DNA of 33,064 nt, from the NCBI GenBank assembly GCA_937948815.1, contig CALFAM010000025.1, forward strand, positions 1-33,064, given 5' to 3'. Position numbers and translations under genes: made by a program. Shown here piece after piece: positions 24,800-33,056 of this stretch (the stretch's first letter is position 1; each line of letters begins with the position of its first letter). A model generated the notes under the pieces. The model was not told where the DNA came from. It was given only the letters and a program-made list of their open reading frames with translations, and did not search any database. The DNA comes from an uncultured bacterium. GTDB lineage: Bacteria; Acidobacteriota; Thermoanaerobaculia; Multivoradales; J023.

Positions 24800-25897
24800 T
24801 CAGCGGCCCCCGACCACGCTCACCTGCGGCAGGATCTCGGCGTTGGTCACGTAGCGACGAAAGACCTTCTTGTCATCGGCGATGAGGTAAGCCTCATTGG
24901 GGTCGACCTGTCCTGAGGTGACCGCCTTCTTGAGCGCCTGGTCCATCAGCTGCATCCCTTGCTCCATGCCGGTCTGCAGCTGATCGGGGATCTGGAAATG
25001 CTTGCGATGCTGGATCAACGAGGCGATCGCGGGCGTGTTGACCAGAATCTCGGCGACGGCGACCCGGCGATTGCCGTCGACCGTCGGCAGGAGGCGTTGG
25101 CTGATCACCCCGCGCAGATGGTGCGAGAGGATCATCGCGGTCTGTGTCTTCTGGCGGGCCGGCATGGCGTCGACCACGCGGTCGAGGGTCTTCACAGCCG
25201 AAGCCGTGTGCAGGGTGCCGAAGACGAGATGGCCGGTCTCGGCCGCTTCGAGGGCCAGGCCGATCGTCTCGCGATCGCGCATCTCACCAACCAGGATGAC
25301 GTCGGGATCCTCGCGCAACGCCGCGCGCAGACCGGCTGCGAAGCTGGCGACATGGGTGCCAATCTCTCGTTGGACGATCTGCGACAAGCTCGCCTCGTGG
25401 AGATACTCGATCGGATCCTCGAGGGTGATGATGTTGATCTTCTTCGTGTGGTTCAAATACGCGACCATCGCCGCGAGCGTCGTCGACTTCCCGGTCCCGG
25501 CGGCGCCCGTGACCAGCACCAAGCCCTGCTTCTGGGCCGCCAGGCTCTCGACCGCGTCCGGCAGGCCGAGGCTCTCGAGCGCCGGCACATGGTTGCCGAT
25601 GATGCGAAAGGTCGCACCGGTACCCGAGAGCTTGCGGAAGACATTGACTCGGTAGCGCCCGATCGCTTCGCTCGTATAGGTGAAGTCGATGTCCTTGCCC
25701 GCTTCGAAATCCGCGCGTAGCGCCTCGTTCATGGTCTCGAAGATCAGCTCGTCGACCTCTTCGCGGCCGAGGTCACGGAAGGCCACTGCGACCAGCTTGC
25801 CGTGGAGGCGGAAGATCGGCGGCCGGCCAGCTGCGATGTGAATATCGGAGCAGCCTTCCCCGCGCCCACGCTTCAGGAATGCATCGATCCGCGGCAT
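24800..25897 (-). CDS. pilT: Type IV pilus retraction ATPase PilT-type, first paralog
   Basis: The chosen ATG at 25897 overlaps the stop of the kinase gene in a TGATG. It gives 365 residues, close to the usual PilT length. The frame is open further upstream but there it is an out-of-frame shadow of the kinase gene. Walker A is GAAGTGKST (131-139), Walker B ILVGEMRD (201-208) and His box TLHT (228-231). The C-terminal region keeps the NTPAIASLI and GMQLMDQAL elements of PilT. It is clearly paralogous to the next gene with the same motif positions. The first Walker Pro is Ala, which is tolerated in P-loops. Two different retraction-type ATPases in one operon recall PilT/PilU pairs, in which a second ATPase assists retraction under load. 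Which paralog plays which role cannot be told from the sequence. Confidence 0.95.
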   Translation of the reverse strand: MPRIDAFLKRGRGEGCSDIHIAAGRPPIFRLHGKLVAVAFRDLGREEVDELIFETMNEALRADFEAGKDIDFTYTSEAIGRYRVNVFRKLSGTGATFRIIGNHVPALESLGLPDAVESLAAQKQGLVLVTGAAGTGKSTTLAAMVAYLNHTKKINIITLEDPIEYLHEASLSQIVQREIGTHVASFAAGLRAALREDPDVILVGEMRDRETIGLALEAAETGHLVFGTLHTASAVKTLDRVVDAMPARQKTQTAMILSHHLRGVISQRLLPTVDGNRRVAVAEILVNTPAIASLIQHRKHFQIPDQLQTGMEQGMQLMDQALKKAVTSGQVDPNEAYLIADDKKVFRRYVTNAEILPQVSVVGGR

Positions 25898-28434
25898 CAG
25901 CCCGTGACCTCTTCGTAGAGGCGATCGAGCTCGTCCGCCAGTGCTGTGACGGTCGGATAGCGGGCCTCGGGTGCACGAGCCATGGCCTTGAGAATGATCG
26001 TCTCCAAGGTCTCCGGCAGGCTCGGCACAATGGCACGAGGGGCCACGACCCGCGCGTCGAGGTGCTGGAAAAGGGTGGCGATGGCGTTCGCGCCCTCGAA
26101 GGGCACGCGTCCCGTGAACATCTCGTACATCAGTACGCCGAGGCTGTAGATGTCTGCCCGCAGGTCGATATCGCGGCCTTCGATCTGCTCCGGGGCCATG
26201 TAGGTGGGGGTGCCGAGCAGGAGGCCGCTGCGGGTCAGGCGGCTGGCGCCGTGGGTGGCCGCGGCGGACAGTCCGAAGTCGACGATCTTCACCATCTCGT
26301 TGTCGTCGATCAGGATGTTGCCGGGCTTGAGGTCGCGGTGGATCACCGATACACGGTGTGCTTCCTCGAGCCCGCGGCAAATTTGGCGCAGGACGGTCAG
26401 CCCGTGCACCAGCGGCAGGCGGGGCTCGTGGCGCAGCTCGGCGGAGAGCGAGTGGCTCTCGAAGTACTCCATGGCAATCGCGAAAACGCCCTCGAGCGCG
26501 ATCAGGTCGTAAATCCGGATGACGTTCTCATGGGTGATCCGACGGGCGTACCGGATCTCGTGCTTGAACCGCTGGATTGCGGTCGAGTCCTGGGCCAGGT
26601 GCGGGGCCAGGAACTTGAGGATCAACTGCTCGTCGACGATTTCGTCTTCCGCCAGCACCACGACGCCGAAGCCACCACGCCCGACTTGCCGGATGATTCG
26701 GTAGCGATCTCCCAGGCGGCGTCCTTCTTTGAACGTCAGTGGATTGATGTCGGCCCACCCTTCGGCGTCGGTGTTGGCCATGGTCTGCCGCGTGTTGGTG
26801 TTGATCTGTGCCGAGACGATGGTCTCTAAGGTGGCGGGCGTATCCGGTGGCGAGACGGCGATCGATGGCGGAGTCATGGCGGCAGGCTGTGTCTTGGGGA
26901 CAGAACCTCCTGGCGACGGCTGCGCGGCGGCTCCCGGTGGCGGGGCGGAGCGCGTGGCGACCTCGGCTTCGACGAGAAGCTCCCCAAAACGGGTTTGCAA
27001 GGTCTGGAGCGTGCGGTCCGACGCGGCTTGCCAGGAGGCGCTGTCTCGGCCGCGCCCCAGATCGCGTACCGCGTGCATGACCGCCGAAGCTCGGCTGCTG
27101 TCGGTGACCTGGGCCAAGGTGTCGAAGAGCGGGTCGTGCTCTTCGTCGCCCGCGGTGCGGAGCTTGTCCAGAAGTGGATCGACCGCACGGCTGTCTCCAA
27201 TCTGCGCAATCGCTCGGAGCACTTCGCCTTGGAGGGTGTCCCCTTTTTCCAGCAGGTTGAGCAGCGGTTCGAGGGCTTCCTCGCCGCCGAGGACGGCGAG
27301 CGCGCGTGCGGCGCCACGGCGAATCGTGGCATCCGGCCGGCTGAGGCTGCCGATCAGTGGCTCGACCACGTCGCCCTCGCCGCCGAGCCGCTCGATGAGA
27401 TCGACCAGCTCGCTCTGGCGCTCGCCGTCGTCGCGCGCGAGAAGCGGCAGGATGGCGGGAATCAGCACGCGTCCCCCGCGCTCGGCCACGGCATCGGCGG
27501 CCCGTCCGCGAACCCACCAATCGTCATCGCCGAGGGCTTCGACCAGCGCGGGCAGGGTGTTTTCCCCCTGCTTGCGGTTGAGGATCTCGACCGCAGCGCG
27601 CCGGGTTTCGACGTCGTCATCCGACAGCATGTCCGCGACCCGGTGACCGATCTCAGGTGTATCGAGCTCGGCCAAGATGTCTTGGGTACGGCTCTGCACC
27701 CGCATGTCGCTGTCGCGCAGGCGGCGGCAAAGGGCCTCGATCGGCGGCGTGCCCTCCGCGGCGATCAAGGCATCGAGGGCGCTGAGCCGAACTTCGGGGC
27801 GTGGATCGTCGTCGAGAAGCGTAACCAGGGTGGCGCGGGCCGTTTCGCCACCCAGTCGTCCCAATGCGCTGGTCACCGCGCGGCGGAATGCCAAGTCGGT
27901 CGCGATTTCGTCGCCGCGGGCCAGGCGTTCCGCCAGACTGGGAATCAGGGACTCGGTAGCGATCTGCCCGAGCAGCCAGGAGACCGGTGCGCGATCCTCG
28001 ACCGGAATGTCGTCGAGGAGGCGCAAAACCTCACTGCCCTTGACCCTCGATCCGTGGCGGGCCAGTGCGTGGGCGAGCACGGTCTTGTGCCGGCAGTCGG
28101 GGTCGAGAAAGACCCGGAGCAATTTGTTGGGGTCGAAGCGACCGCGTTTGGCGATCAGGGGAATCAGCGCATCGACGACTTCGGGCGGTGCGCTGACCAG
28201 TGCCTTGGCGACGTGTGGCAGGCTCTCCGCGGTCATCACCAGGTCGAGCATCTCTTGGAGCGCACCGACGTTGCGGCTGCCCGCCATCGCTTCGATCAGG
28301 CGAGGAACGGCACGGGCCCCCGCCAGCTCGAGGCGTTCACGGGCTCTTTCCACGGCGCGATCGCCCGCTTTCGACGGCCCGTCGATCGCGGCGATCGCCC
28401 TGGTGACGCTCAGGCGCTCGAAAAGATTCATCAT
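25897..28434 (-). CDS. HEAT-repeat Ser/Thr protein kinase
   Basis: The 845-residue protein heads the kinase-PilT-PilT-small-protein operon. I use the first ATG of the pair at 28434/28431; an ATG at 28482 would add 16 residues. None has a good ribosome binding site. Residues up to about 470 are HEAT/PBS-lyase-like repeats (e.g. ALIPLIAKRGRFDPNKLLRV, LPALVEALGDDDWWVRGRAA). A Pro/Ala-rich linker spans about 495-560. The kinase domain is C-terminal, the reverse of the common bacterial order. It has the Gly loop GRGGFG (585-590), Lys607, Glu626, HRDLKPGN (699-706), DFG (719-721) and APE (747-749), so it should be active. No transmembrane segment is visible, so it is a cytoplasmic kinase. The HEAT array probably binds a partner, and PilT is the obvious candidate from gene order. 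Confidence 0.93.
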   Translation of the reverse strand: MMNLFERLSVTRAIAAIDGPSKAGDRAVERARERLELAGARAVPRLIEAMAGSRNVGALQEMLDLVMTAESLPHVAKALVSAPPEVVDALIPLIAKRGRFDPNKLLRVFLDPDCRHKTVLAHALARHGSRVKGSEVLRLLDDIPVEDRAPVSWLLGQIATESLIPSLAERLARGDEIATDLAFRRAVTSALGRLGGETARATLVTLLDDDPRPEVRLSALDALIAAEGTPPIEALCRRLRDSDMRVQSRTQDILAELDTPEIGHRVADMLSDDDVETRRAAVEILNRKQGENTLPALVEALGDDDWWVRGRAADAVAERGGRVLIPAILPLLARDDGERQSELVDLIERLGGEGDVVEPLIGSLSRPDATIRRGAARALAVLGGEEALEPLLNLLEKGDTLQGEVLRAIAQIGDSRAVDPLLDKLRTAGDEEHDPLFDTLAQVTDSSRASAVMHAVRDLGRGRDSASWQAASDRTLQTLQTRFGELLVEAEVATRSAPPPGAAAQPSPGGSVPKTQPAAMTPPSIAVSPPDTPATLETIVSAQINTNTRQTMANTDAEGWADINPLTFKEGRRLGDRYRIIRQVGRGGFGVVVLAEDEIVDEQLILKFLAPHLAQDSTAIQRFKHEIRYARRITHENVIRIYDLIALEGVFAIAMEYFESHSLSAELRHEPRLPLVHGLTVLRQICRGLEEAHRVSVIHRDLKPGNILIDDNEMVKIVDFGLSAAATHGASRLTRSGLLLGTPTYMAPEQIEGRDIDLRADIYSLGVLMYEMFTGRVPFEGANAIATLFQHLDARVVAPRAIVPSLPETLETIILKAMARAPEARYPTVTALADELDRLYEEVTG

Positions 28435-28755
28435 CCCTGGCCGGATCGCGACGTACTCAGACCTCGGTGCCGACCACTCCATCCACCCACGTGATGCTTA
28501 TTACGCAGGAACCCGAGACGAGTTTGCCAGACCGATTTCGGTCCAGCGTTTCGCCTTGTGTTTCCGATCTCCAGATCGAACCGGAGCCCGCGCTGCGCCT
28601 AGGAATAGAAGAGCAAACCGGAACGTGCAGCGGACAACCGAGCGGACTGAAAATCAAACATACCGTCCGATTCTACCTGACCTGCGCGGGTGGCGTGTGC
28701 TCGCCGTGCTGTCGGTGCGTCGCGGCGAGTGGCCGAGGGCCTCGAGGAACGATGC
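28435..28755. other. Intergenic region between the ClpX-like gene and the kinase operon
   Basis: No coding signal is convincing in these ~320 bp. A 7-bp inverted repeat CTCGCCG (28700-28706) / CGGCGAG (28723-28729) lies just past the ClpX-like stop, but no T-run follows on the minus strand. I could not identify a clear promoter for the kinase operon, which must start here unless it is read through from the ClpX-like gene. Confidence 0.45.
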
Positions 28756-29916
28756 TCAGCGACGGAGAAGCTCCCGGACCATGTCGGCGGTGATGGTCAG
28801 GCGGTGGCCGCCTTCGATCGACTCGAGCGCCTTGTTCTGCCACGGGTTGAACTCGAGTGGATTGACGATCTCCGCCACCAGCGGGCGCAGCGCGCGTGCG
28901 CCGGTCCGGCTGTCCTTGGCTGCGTGCTCGGCGATCAGGGCGGCCGCCAGATCTTCCATCTCGAGCCGGATCCCGAGCACCTCGAAGAATCGTCTCGAAC
29001 GGACGAAGGGAGATTCGAAGGACTTGAGAAGGATCTCTTTGAGCACGCCGACGTCCAGTTCCTCGAGCATGACCACCTTCTCGAACCGGGCCATGAACTG
29101 CGGAACCATGCCGTAGGCGAAAAGATCCTTGGGTTTGAGCAGCGCGGCCAGTGAGAAGACCGTGTCGATTCGCACCTGGCCTTCGGCCGTGCGCACGGTC
29201 CTGGTCTTCAGCCTCTCGCCACTCCCAGGTTTGGTCACCCGTTCGTAGACCTGGTCGTAGAGTCCTTCGAATGCACCACCGCAGATGAACATCATGCGCT
29301 GGGTGTCGATCTCCATGGTGATCTGCTTTTCTTGACCATCGATCCACACGTGGATCGGGTAGGCCAGGAGCTCGCCCTCCATCAGGGTCAGGAGGCCCTG
29401 CTGCAGAACGACGCCGAGCGCATTCGGCTTGCCGGCGAGCACGGAGGACATCTTGTCGATTTCGTCGATGCAGACGGTAGCGCGCTCGATTGCCTCCTTG
29501 AGGCGTGCCGGGCTGGGCCGGTCTCCGGCCACCGCACGGGCGCGCTGCTCGATCGCCTTGAGCAGACGATCCGGGCGAAACTCCATCCGGTCGGCATCCA
29601 CCAGGAGATTGGCGTTGATCACGGTCACCGCGCGCAAGGGCTGATACTCCGGCACCTCGTTGTAGAGGCGCTGGATGTTGGACATGATCGTGGTCTTGCC
29701 CGTGCCGGAGTTGCCGATCATCAGCAGATTGCCCGGGACCTTTCCGGTCGCGTGCTTGTAGATCGATACCGAGACGTACCGCAAGGCTTGGTCTTGTCCG
29801 AGCACGCCTCGTCCGAGCTCGTCGAGGATCTCGGGAGGGCGAATGTCCTCGATCGGGCGGAGACCGGGATCGGGGAGGTTGGCAAGCGTGGCAGGGGAGT
29901 GGGAACTCGAGCTCAT
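28756..29916 (-). CDS. ClpX-like AAA+ ATPase without zinc domain or ClpP-docking loop
   Basis: The ATG at 29916 is preceded by GGAGA with a 6-nt gap and gives 386 residues. The core clearly resembles ClpX: Walker A GNSGTGKT (68-75), Walker B VCIDEIDK (148-155), the ClpX-like ICGGAFEGL (211-219), a likely arginine finger in FMARFE (Arg277) and sensor 2 in TGARALRPL (338-346). It lacks the N-terminal zinc-binding domain of ClpX. Where ClpX has the aromatic pore loop (GYVG) this protein has VDADRME. Where ClpX has the IGF loop that docks on ClpP it has GSGERLK. I therefore infer an ATPase that remodels a partner without ClpP rather than a protease subunit. No clpP gene is nearby. It lies upstream of the kinase-PilT operon on the same strand and divergent from a porin-like gene. 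Confidence 0.88.
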   Translation of the reverse strand: MSSSSHSPATLANLPDPGLRPIEDIRPPEILDELGRGVLGQDQALRYVSVSIYKHATGKVPGNLLMIGNSGTGKTTIMSNIQRLYNEVPEYQPLRAVTVINANLLVDADRMEFRPDRLLKAIEQRARAVAGDRPSPARLKEAIERATVCIDEIDKMSSVLAGKPNALGVVLQQGLLTLMEGELLAYPIHVWIDGQEKQITMEIDTQRMMFICGGAFEGLYDQVYERVTKPGSGERLKTRTVRTAEGQVRIDTVFSLAALLKPKDLFAYGMVPQFMARFEKVVMLEELDVGVLKEILLKSFESPFVRSRRFFEVLGIRLEMEDLAAALIAEHAAKDSRTGARALRPLVAEIVNPLEFNPWQNKALESIEGGHRLTITADMVRELLRR

Positions 29917-30081
29917 CAGGAATCTCCGGCGCGCGCGCGAATCGGCTGGTGAGTCCGTCCGTTCCGGACAGACGCAAGAGTGTACGGGCCGTGAACCCAA
30001 TCCGTCCAACCGGCCGAGACGGGTGTCACCGCTGCTCGACCGGCTGGTAGACTGGCAGATCAGTCAACATCGGAGGAAGAC

Positions 30082-31491
30082 ATGGTCTCGGTACTGGAAC
30101 GCGGCGCCACATGCGCATCTGTGGCCGCCCTTGGTTGTGTCGCCCGCTGGCGGCCTCGCCGCCCATGGCCCCGCTTGGCGATCCTGGCAGTCGTGGCGGT
30201 ATGCCAGGCCTTGCCGGCGGCAGCGGATTCGACTGGTCTCGAGGAAGAGGAGCCCCGTTTTCGCTTCGGCATCGAGGTCAAAGGACACTGGCGCTCGAGC
30301 GACGATACCGAGCTGACGACCAACTTTCCGGATCCGTTCCGGGAAGGCCAGAACATCCGCATCGGCACGGTCGAGCCTGGTGACCACCTGGAGCTTTCGG
30401 TCGTGACGCTGTCTCTGGACGGCCGCTTCCGGGACGATCGGCTGAGCTTTCGTCTGAAAGTCGACACCGTCGACGAGTACGACAAGAACCCGACCAGCAC
30501 GGATAACGACGTCGATCTCGACGAGGCGTGGCTGCGGTTTGGCCGTGAGCGCGAGCCCGGCGATCCTGCGATGGCATCGGGCTTCTACTTCAAGATCGGC
30601 AAGATGCCGGCATTCGAGCGCCAGGACGACCGCCACCTGGAGAGCTACGGCCTGGTCTCGACCGCCTTCAACCGCATGGAAGACATCGGCGGCGAGCTCG
30701 GCTGGCGGGCGGGTCGCCATCTGTGGGGCCGGGTGACCGTGAGCGAAGGCAACCCCTTCTTCTTCCGCGACCCGACAGCCCTGGCAGGCGACAATGGCAC
30801 GCCAGAGATTCTGACTGGCGCCCTGCCGGATCTCGCCTCGGGCTTGGCGATTCTCTATGACGCCGAGACCGAAGATATCTCGTTCGACAACCCGGAGATC
30901 GGTGTCGGCCTCGGTCTGCACTTTGGCGACGAGACAGGCGACCGCGCTCTCGACGTGTTGCTCTGGGCGCGCCGGCGGGAGCTTGCTGACACGGTCGACC
31001 TCACCGGTACCTTCTACGGTGGTGATCTCGACTTTCTCCGCGGTCCGCTCGATCTTCCGGAGACCCGATTCCCGTTCACCGACAACGACAAGCAAGAGAT
31101 CGGCTTCAACGTCTGGCTCTACCGCGGCGGCTTCTCGCTCTTCCTCCAGGGCGTGGACCAGGACGCTGGCGGCCTGGGGCGGACGGCGTTCGAAGCGGAG
31201 GTCGCCTGGCAGTTCGACCTGCCGGTGGTCGCGTCGCTCGGCGGCAAGCAGGCCTTCTCGTTCATCCAGCCGGCGATTCGCTACTCGCGCATCGACCCGG
31301 ACTTCGGTCTGCCTGCGCTGACCCCCTCTCCAAGCTTCGCTTGGGAGTGGGAAAAGCTCGACATCGGTGTCCGCTTCGACATCTGGAACGGTCTCGACCT
31401 GACCGCTGAATGGGCGCTCAATCGATTCGTCGTGCGCGGGCGCGACATCGAGAACAACGAAGCCCTGGTGACGCTCCGCTACAAGCGGTGA
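30082..31491 (+). CDS. Porin-like outer-membrane beta-barrel protein
   Basis: The 469-residue exported protein starts at the ATG 30082 with GGAGG 5 nt upstream. A long N-region precedes the hydrophobic signal core (about 30-45), with likely cleavage near LPAAA-D. The mature part alternates polar and hydrophobic residues in strands separated by turns rich in Asp, Gly and Asn, e.g. RFRFGIEVKGHWRS, FYFKIGKMPAFERQ and LVTLRYKR at the end. This resembles OprO/OprP-like phosphate-selective or general porin families, but the resemblance is weak and substrate cannot be assigned. The last residue is Arg, not the usual aromatic. Its stop overlaps the start of the next gene in a GTGA, so the two products probably act together. 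Confidence 0.75.
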   Translation: MVSVLERGATCASVAALGCVARWRPRRPWPRLAILAVVAVCQALPAAADSTGLEEEEPRFRFGIEVKGHWRSSDDTELTTNFPDPFREGQNIRIGTVEPGDHLELSVVTLSLDGRFRDDRLSFRLKVDTVDEYDKNPTSTDNDVDLDEAWLRFGREREPGDPAMASGFYFKIGKMPAFERQDDRHLESYGLVSTAFNRMEDIGGELGWRAGRHLWGRVTVSEGNPFFFRDPTALAGDNGTPEILTGALPDLASGLAILYDAETEDISFDNPEIGVGLGLHFGDETGDRALDVLLWARRRELADTVDLTGTFYGGDLDFLRGPLDLPETRFPFTDNDKQEIGFNVWLYRGGFSLFLQGVDQDAGGLGRTAFEAEVAWQFDLPVVASLGGKQAFSFIQPAIRYSRIDPDFGLPALTPSPSFAWEWEKLDIGVRFDIWNGLDLTAEWALNRFVVRGRDIENNEALVTLRYKR

Positions 31492-32273
31492 GCCGCGCCT
31501 CCAGTGCGCGCCCCGTGCTTCGGCTGGTCGCGTTCGGCGCCAGCAACCTGACGCCCGAGCTCGGAACGCTGGCGGCCGCGGTACGCGCGGCTGCCGGTGG
31601 CCCGGTCGACGTGCTGGCCGCGTGTGGACACGGACGCTCGTACGGCGTCTGGAGTCGGTACCTGGCGGTTCGTGCGCTGCCTGGAATTCGCGATTGCGCG
31701 CTTTGGCGGGCGCTCGACGAACGGCCTCCGCTGCCGACCATCGCCCTGCTGATGGATGTCGGGAACGATGTGGCGTACGGCGTTCCGCCCGAGCTGATCA
31801 ATCAGTGGATCGACCATTGCCTGCGTCGCCTCCTCGCGGTGCCGGCCCGGGTCGCGGTCGTCCTGCCACCGGCTGCGCGGATCGAGGCTCTCGCTGGCTG
31901 GCAGTTTCAAATCGCGAAGTGGCTGCTCTTTCCCTTGCGCAATCTCGATGCCGAGACGGTCAAGCGACGGCTCCGATCCGTCCACGATCATCTGCGGACG
32001 CGCGCGAAGGAAGCTGGTGTCGACCCGATCGTGGTCGAGCCATCCTGGCTCGGTGTCGATCCGATTCACTTCCACACCCGCGGTCGGAGCGCATTGCGAT
32101 CGGCCCTTCTCGATCGCTGGCAACTTCCTGATGCCGATCCGAGCCCAGGCAAGACCACGCCGCTCACCCTACGCGGTGCGCAGGCAGCCGAGACGCGGTG
32201 GCTCGGTTGGGCGCGGCACGTACGCCAGCCGGTGCGCATCCTGCCGGATGGAACGTCCATATCGCTGTTCTGA
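31488..32273 (+). CDS. SGNH-hydrolase-like protein
   Basis: I take the GTG at 31488, which overlaps the porin-like stop as GTGA, giving 261 residues; a longer in-frame start at 31410 lies inside the porin gene. The pattern matches an SGNH/GDSL fold: Ser19 in AFGASNL (block I), Asn93 in DVGNDVAYG (block III), and Asp191/His194 or His196 in DPIHFHTRG (block V). There is no signal peptide, so it acts in the cytoplasm or needs another route. The family includes esterases, lipases and acyl-ester hydrolases. The match is by motif and spacing only, and the substrate is unknown. Coupling to a membrane barrel gene could point to lipid or cell-surface ester turnover. Confidence 0.72.
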   Translation: MSRASSARPVLRLVAFGASNLTPELGTLAAAVRAAAGGPVDVLAACGHGRSYGVWSRYLAVRALPGIRDCALWRALDERPPLPTIALLMDVGNDVAYGVPPELINQWIDHCLRRLLAVPARVAVVLPPAARIEALAGWQFQIAKWLLFPLRNLDAETVKRRLRSVHDHLRTRAKEAGVDPIVVEPSWLGVDPIHFHTRGRSALRSALLDRWQLPDADPSPGKTTPLTLRGAQAAETRWLGWARHVRQPVRILPDGTSISLF

Positions 32274-32371
32274 GTGACGAAGCTGCTCGCCACGACAGCA
32301 GCGCACGCTCGGGGCGGTCGCGCGCGATCGAATCCCCATCGACCCTACGACAACCGCCAAGGAGGAATGCC

Positions 32372-32956
32372 ATGAAGAGGAGTATGAGAACGACGAGAAC
32401 GAAGGCGCTACGGACGGCACACAGCCAGCATGTCTCCGGCCGATCGATGCCGTCGAGTGCACGATCTTGGTGCTTCTCGAGCCGCTTGGCTGTGTCTTTG
32501 GTGTTGCTGATCGTGCTCGTCGGCGTGCCCGGGGCTGCGGCAGCCGAGACGGATGATCAGGCCGTTCACGCGGCGATTGCCGATTTTCACAACGCGCTGA
32601 ACGCGATGTTCCGCGGCGAGCTGGCTCCGATGGAGAAGGTTTGGTCGCATGCCGATGACGTGACGTACATGGGGCCGACCGGGGATTTTCTGGTCGGCTG
32701 GGAAGCCGTGCGCGAATCGTGGGCGGCCCAGGCAGCGATGAAGCTCGGCGGCGCGGTGCGCGCCGAAGACGTGCACGTGACCGTCGGCCAATCACTGGCC
32801 ATCGTCAGCAACATCGCGGTCGGCGAGAACACCGGCCCGGACGGTGAGCCTTTTCGGGTCGACCTTCGCACCACCAGCCTCTTTCGCAAGGAAGCCGGTC
32901 GCTGGAAGATGATCGGTCACCACACGGACCTGATTCCAGAGCTTCAGACCCCATAG
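32372..32956 (+). CDS. Exported NTF2/SnoaL-like protein
   Basis: The ATG at 32372 has the strong Shine-Dalgarno AAGGAGGA about 6 nt upstream and gives 194 residues. An unusually long basic N-region (about 36 residues) precedes a hydrophobic core (LAVSLVLLIVLVGVPGA) and a cleavage site near AAAA-E (residue 59). The mature ~135 residues have the NTF2-like/SnoaL or DUF4440 pattern: a helix with AIADFHNALNAMFRGE, then WSHADDVTYMGP, a strand pair, and a C-terminal FRKEAGRWKMIGHHTDLIP. Such cone-shaped folds bind small ligands or catalyse simple eliminations and isomerisations. No specific role can be assigned. It follows the SGNH-like gene by ~100 bp on the same strand and may be independently transcribed. 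Confidence 0.88.
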   Translation: MKRSMRTTRTKALRTAHSQHVSGRSMPSSARSWCFSSRLAVSLVLLIVLVGVPGAAAAETDDQAVHAAIADFHNALNAMFRGELAPMEKVWSHADDVTYMGPTGDFLVGWEAVRESWAAQAAMKLGGAVRAEDVHVTVGQSLAIVSNIAVGENTGPDGEPFRVDLRTTSLFRKEAGRWKMIGHHTDLIPELQTP

Positions 32957-33000
32957 CCCTTCGTCCCTCGTCCGGAGTGCGCTTGGGTGGAGCCCTCGGT

Positions 33001-33056
33001 CCTTGACATCAGTATTTGAGGTCAATAACCTTGGCATCAGATATTGAGGGTAATGG
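33001..33056. repeat. Two 28-bp tandem repeats at the right edge
   Basis: Two adjacent 28-bp units start with CCTTGRCATCAG and end with TTGAGG then a TAAT-like segment (33001-33028 and 33029-33056), matching at about 20 of 28 positions. The first unit contains the inverted half-sites TTGAC / GTCAA. They lie about 45 bp after the last gene and next to the window edge, so they may be operators of the following gene or the start of a longer array. Confidence 0.6.

Noticed and set aside
26995-29116. Two ~480-500-codon plus-strand frames opposite the kinase and ClpX-like genes
   Set aside because: They cross the real gene boundary at 28434-28756 and show only Arg/Ser/Ala-rich sequence; the minus strand carries kinase and AAA+ motifs.
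30064-31095. Minus-strand open frame opposite the porin-like gene
   Set aside because: It has no ribosome binding site or recognisable domain, while the plus frame has a signal peptide, a good ribosome binding site and barrel-like strands.
33001-33056. Possible start of a CRISPR array
   Set aside because: The 28-bp units are directly adjacent with no spacers and differ at about eight positions, so they are tandem repeats rather than CRISPR repeats.
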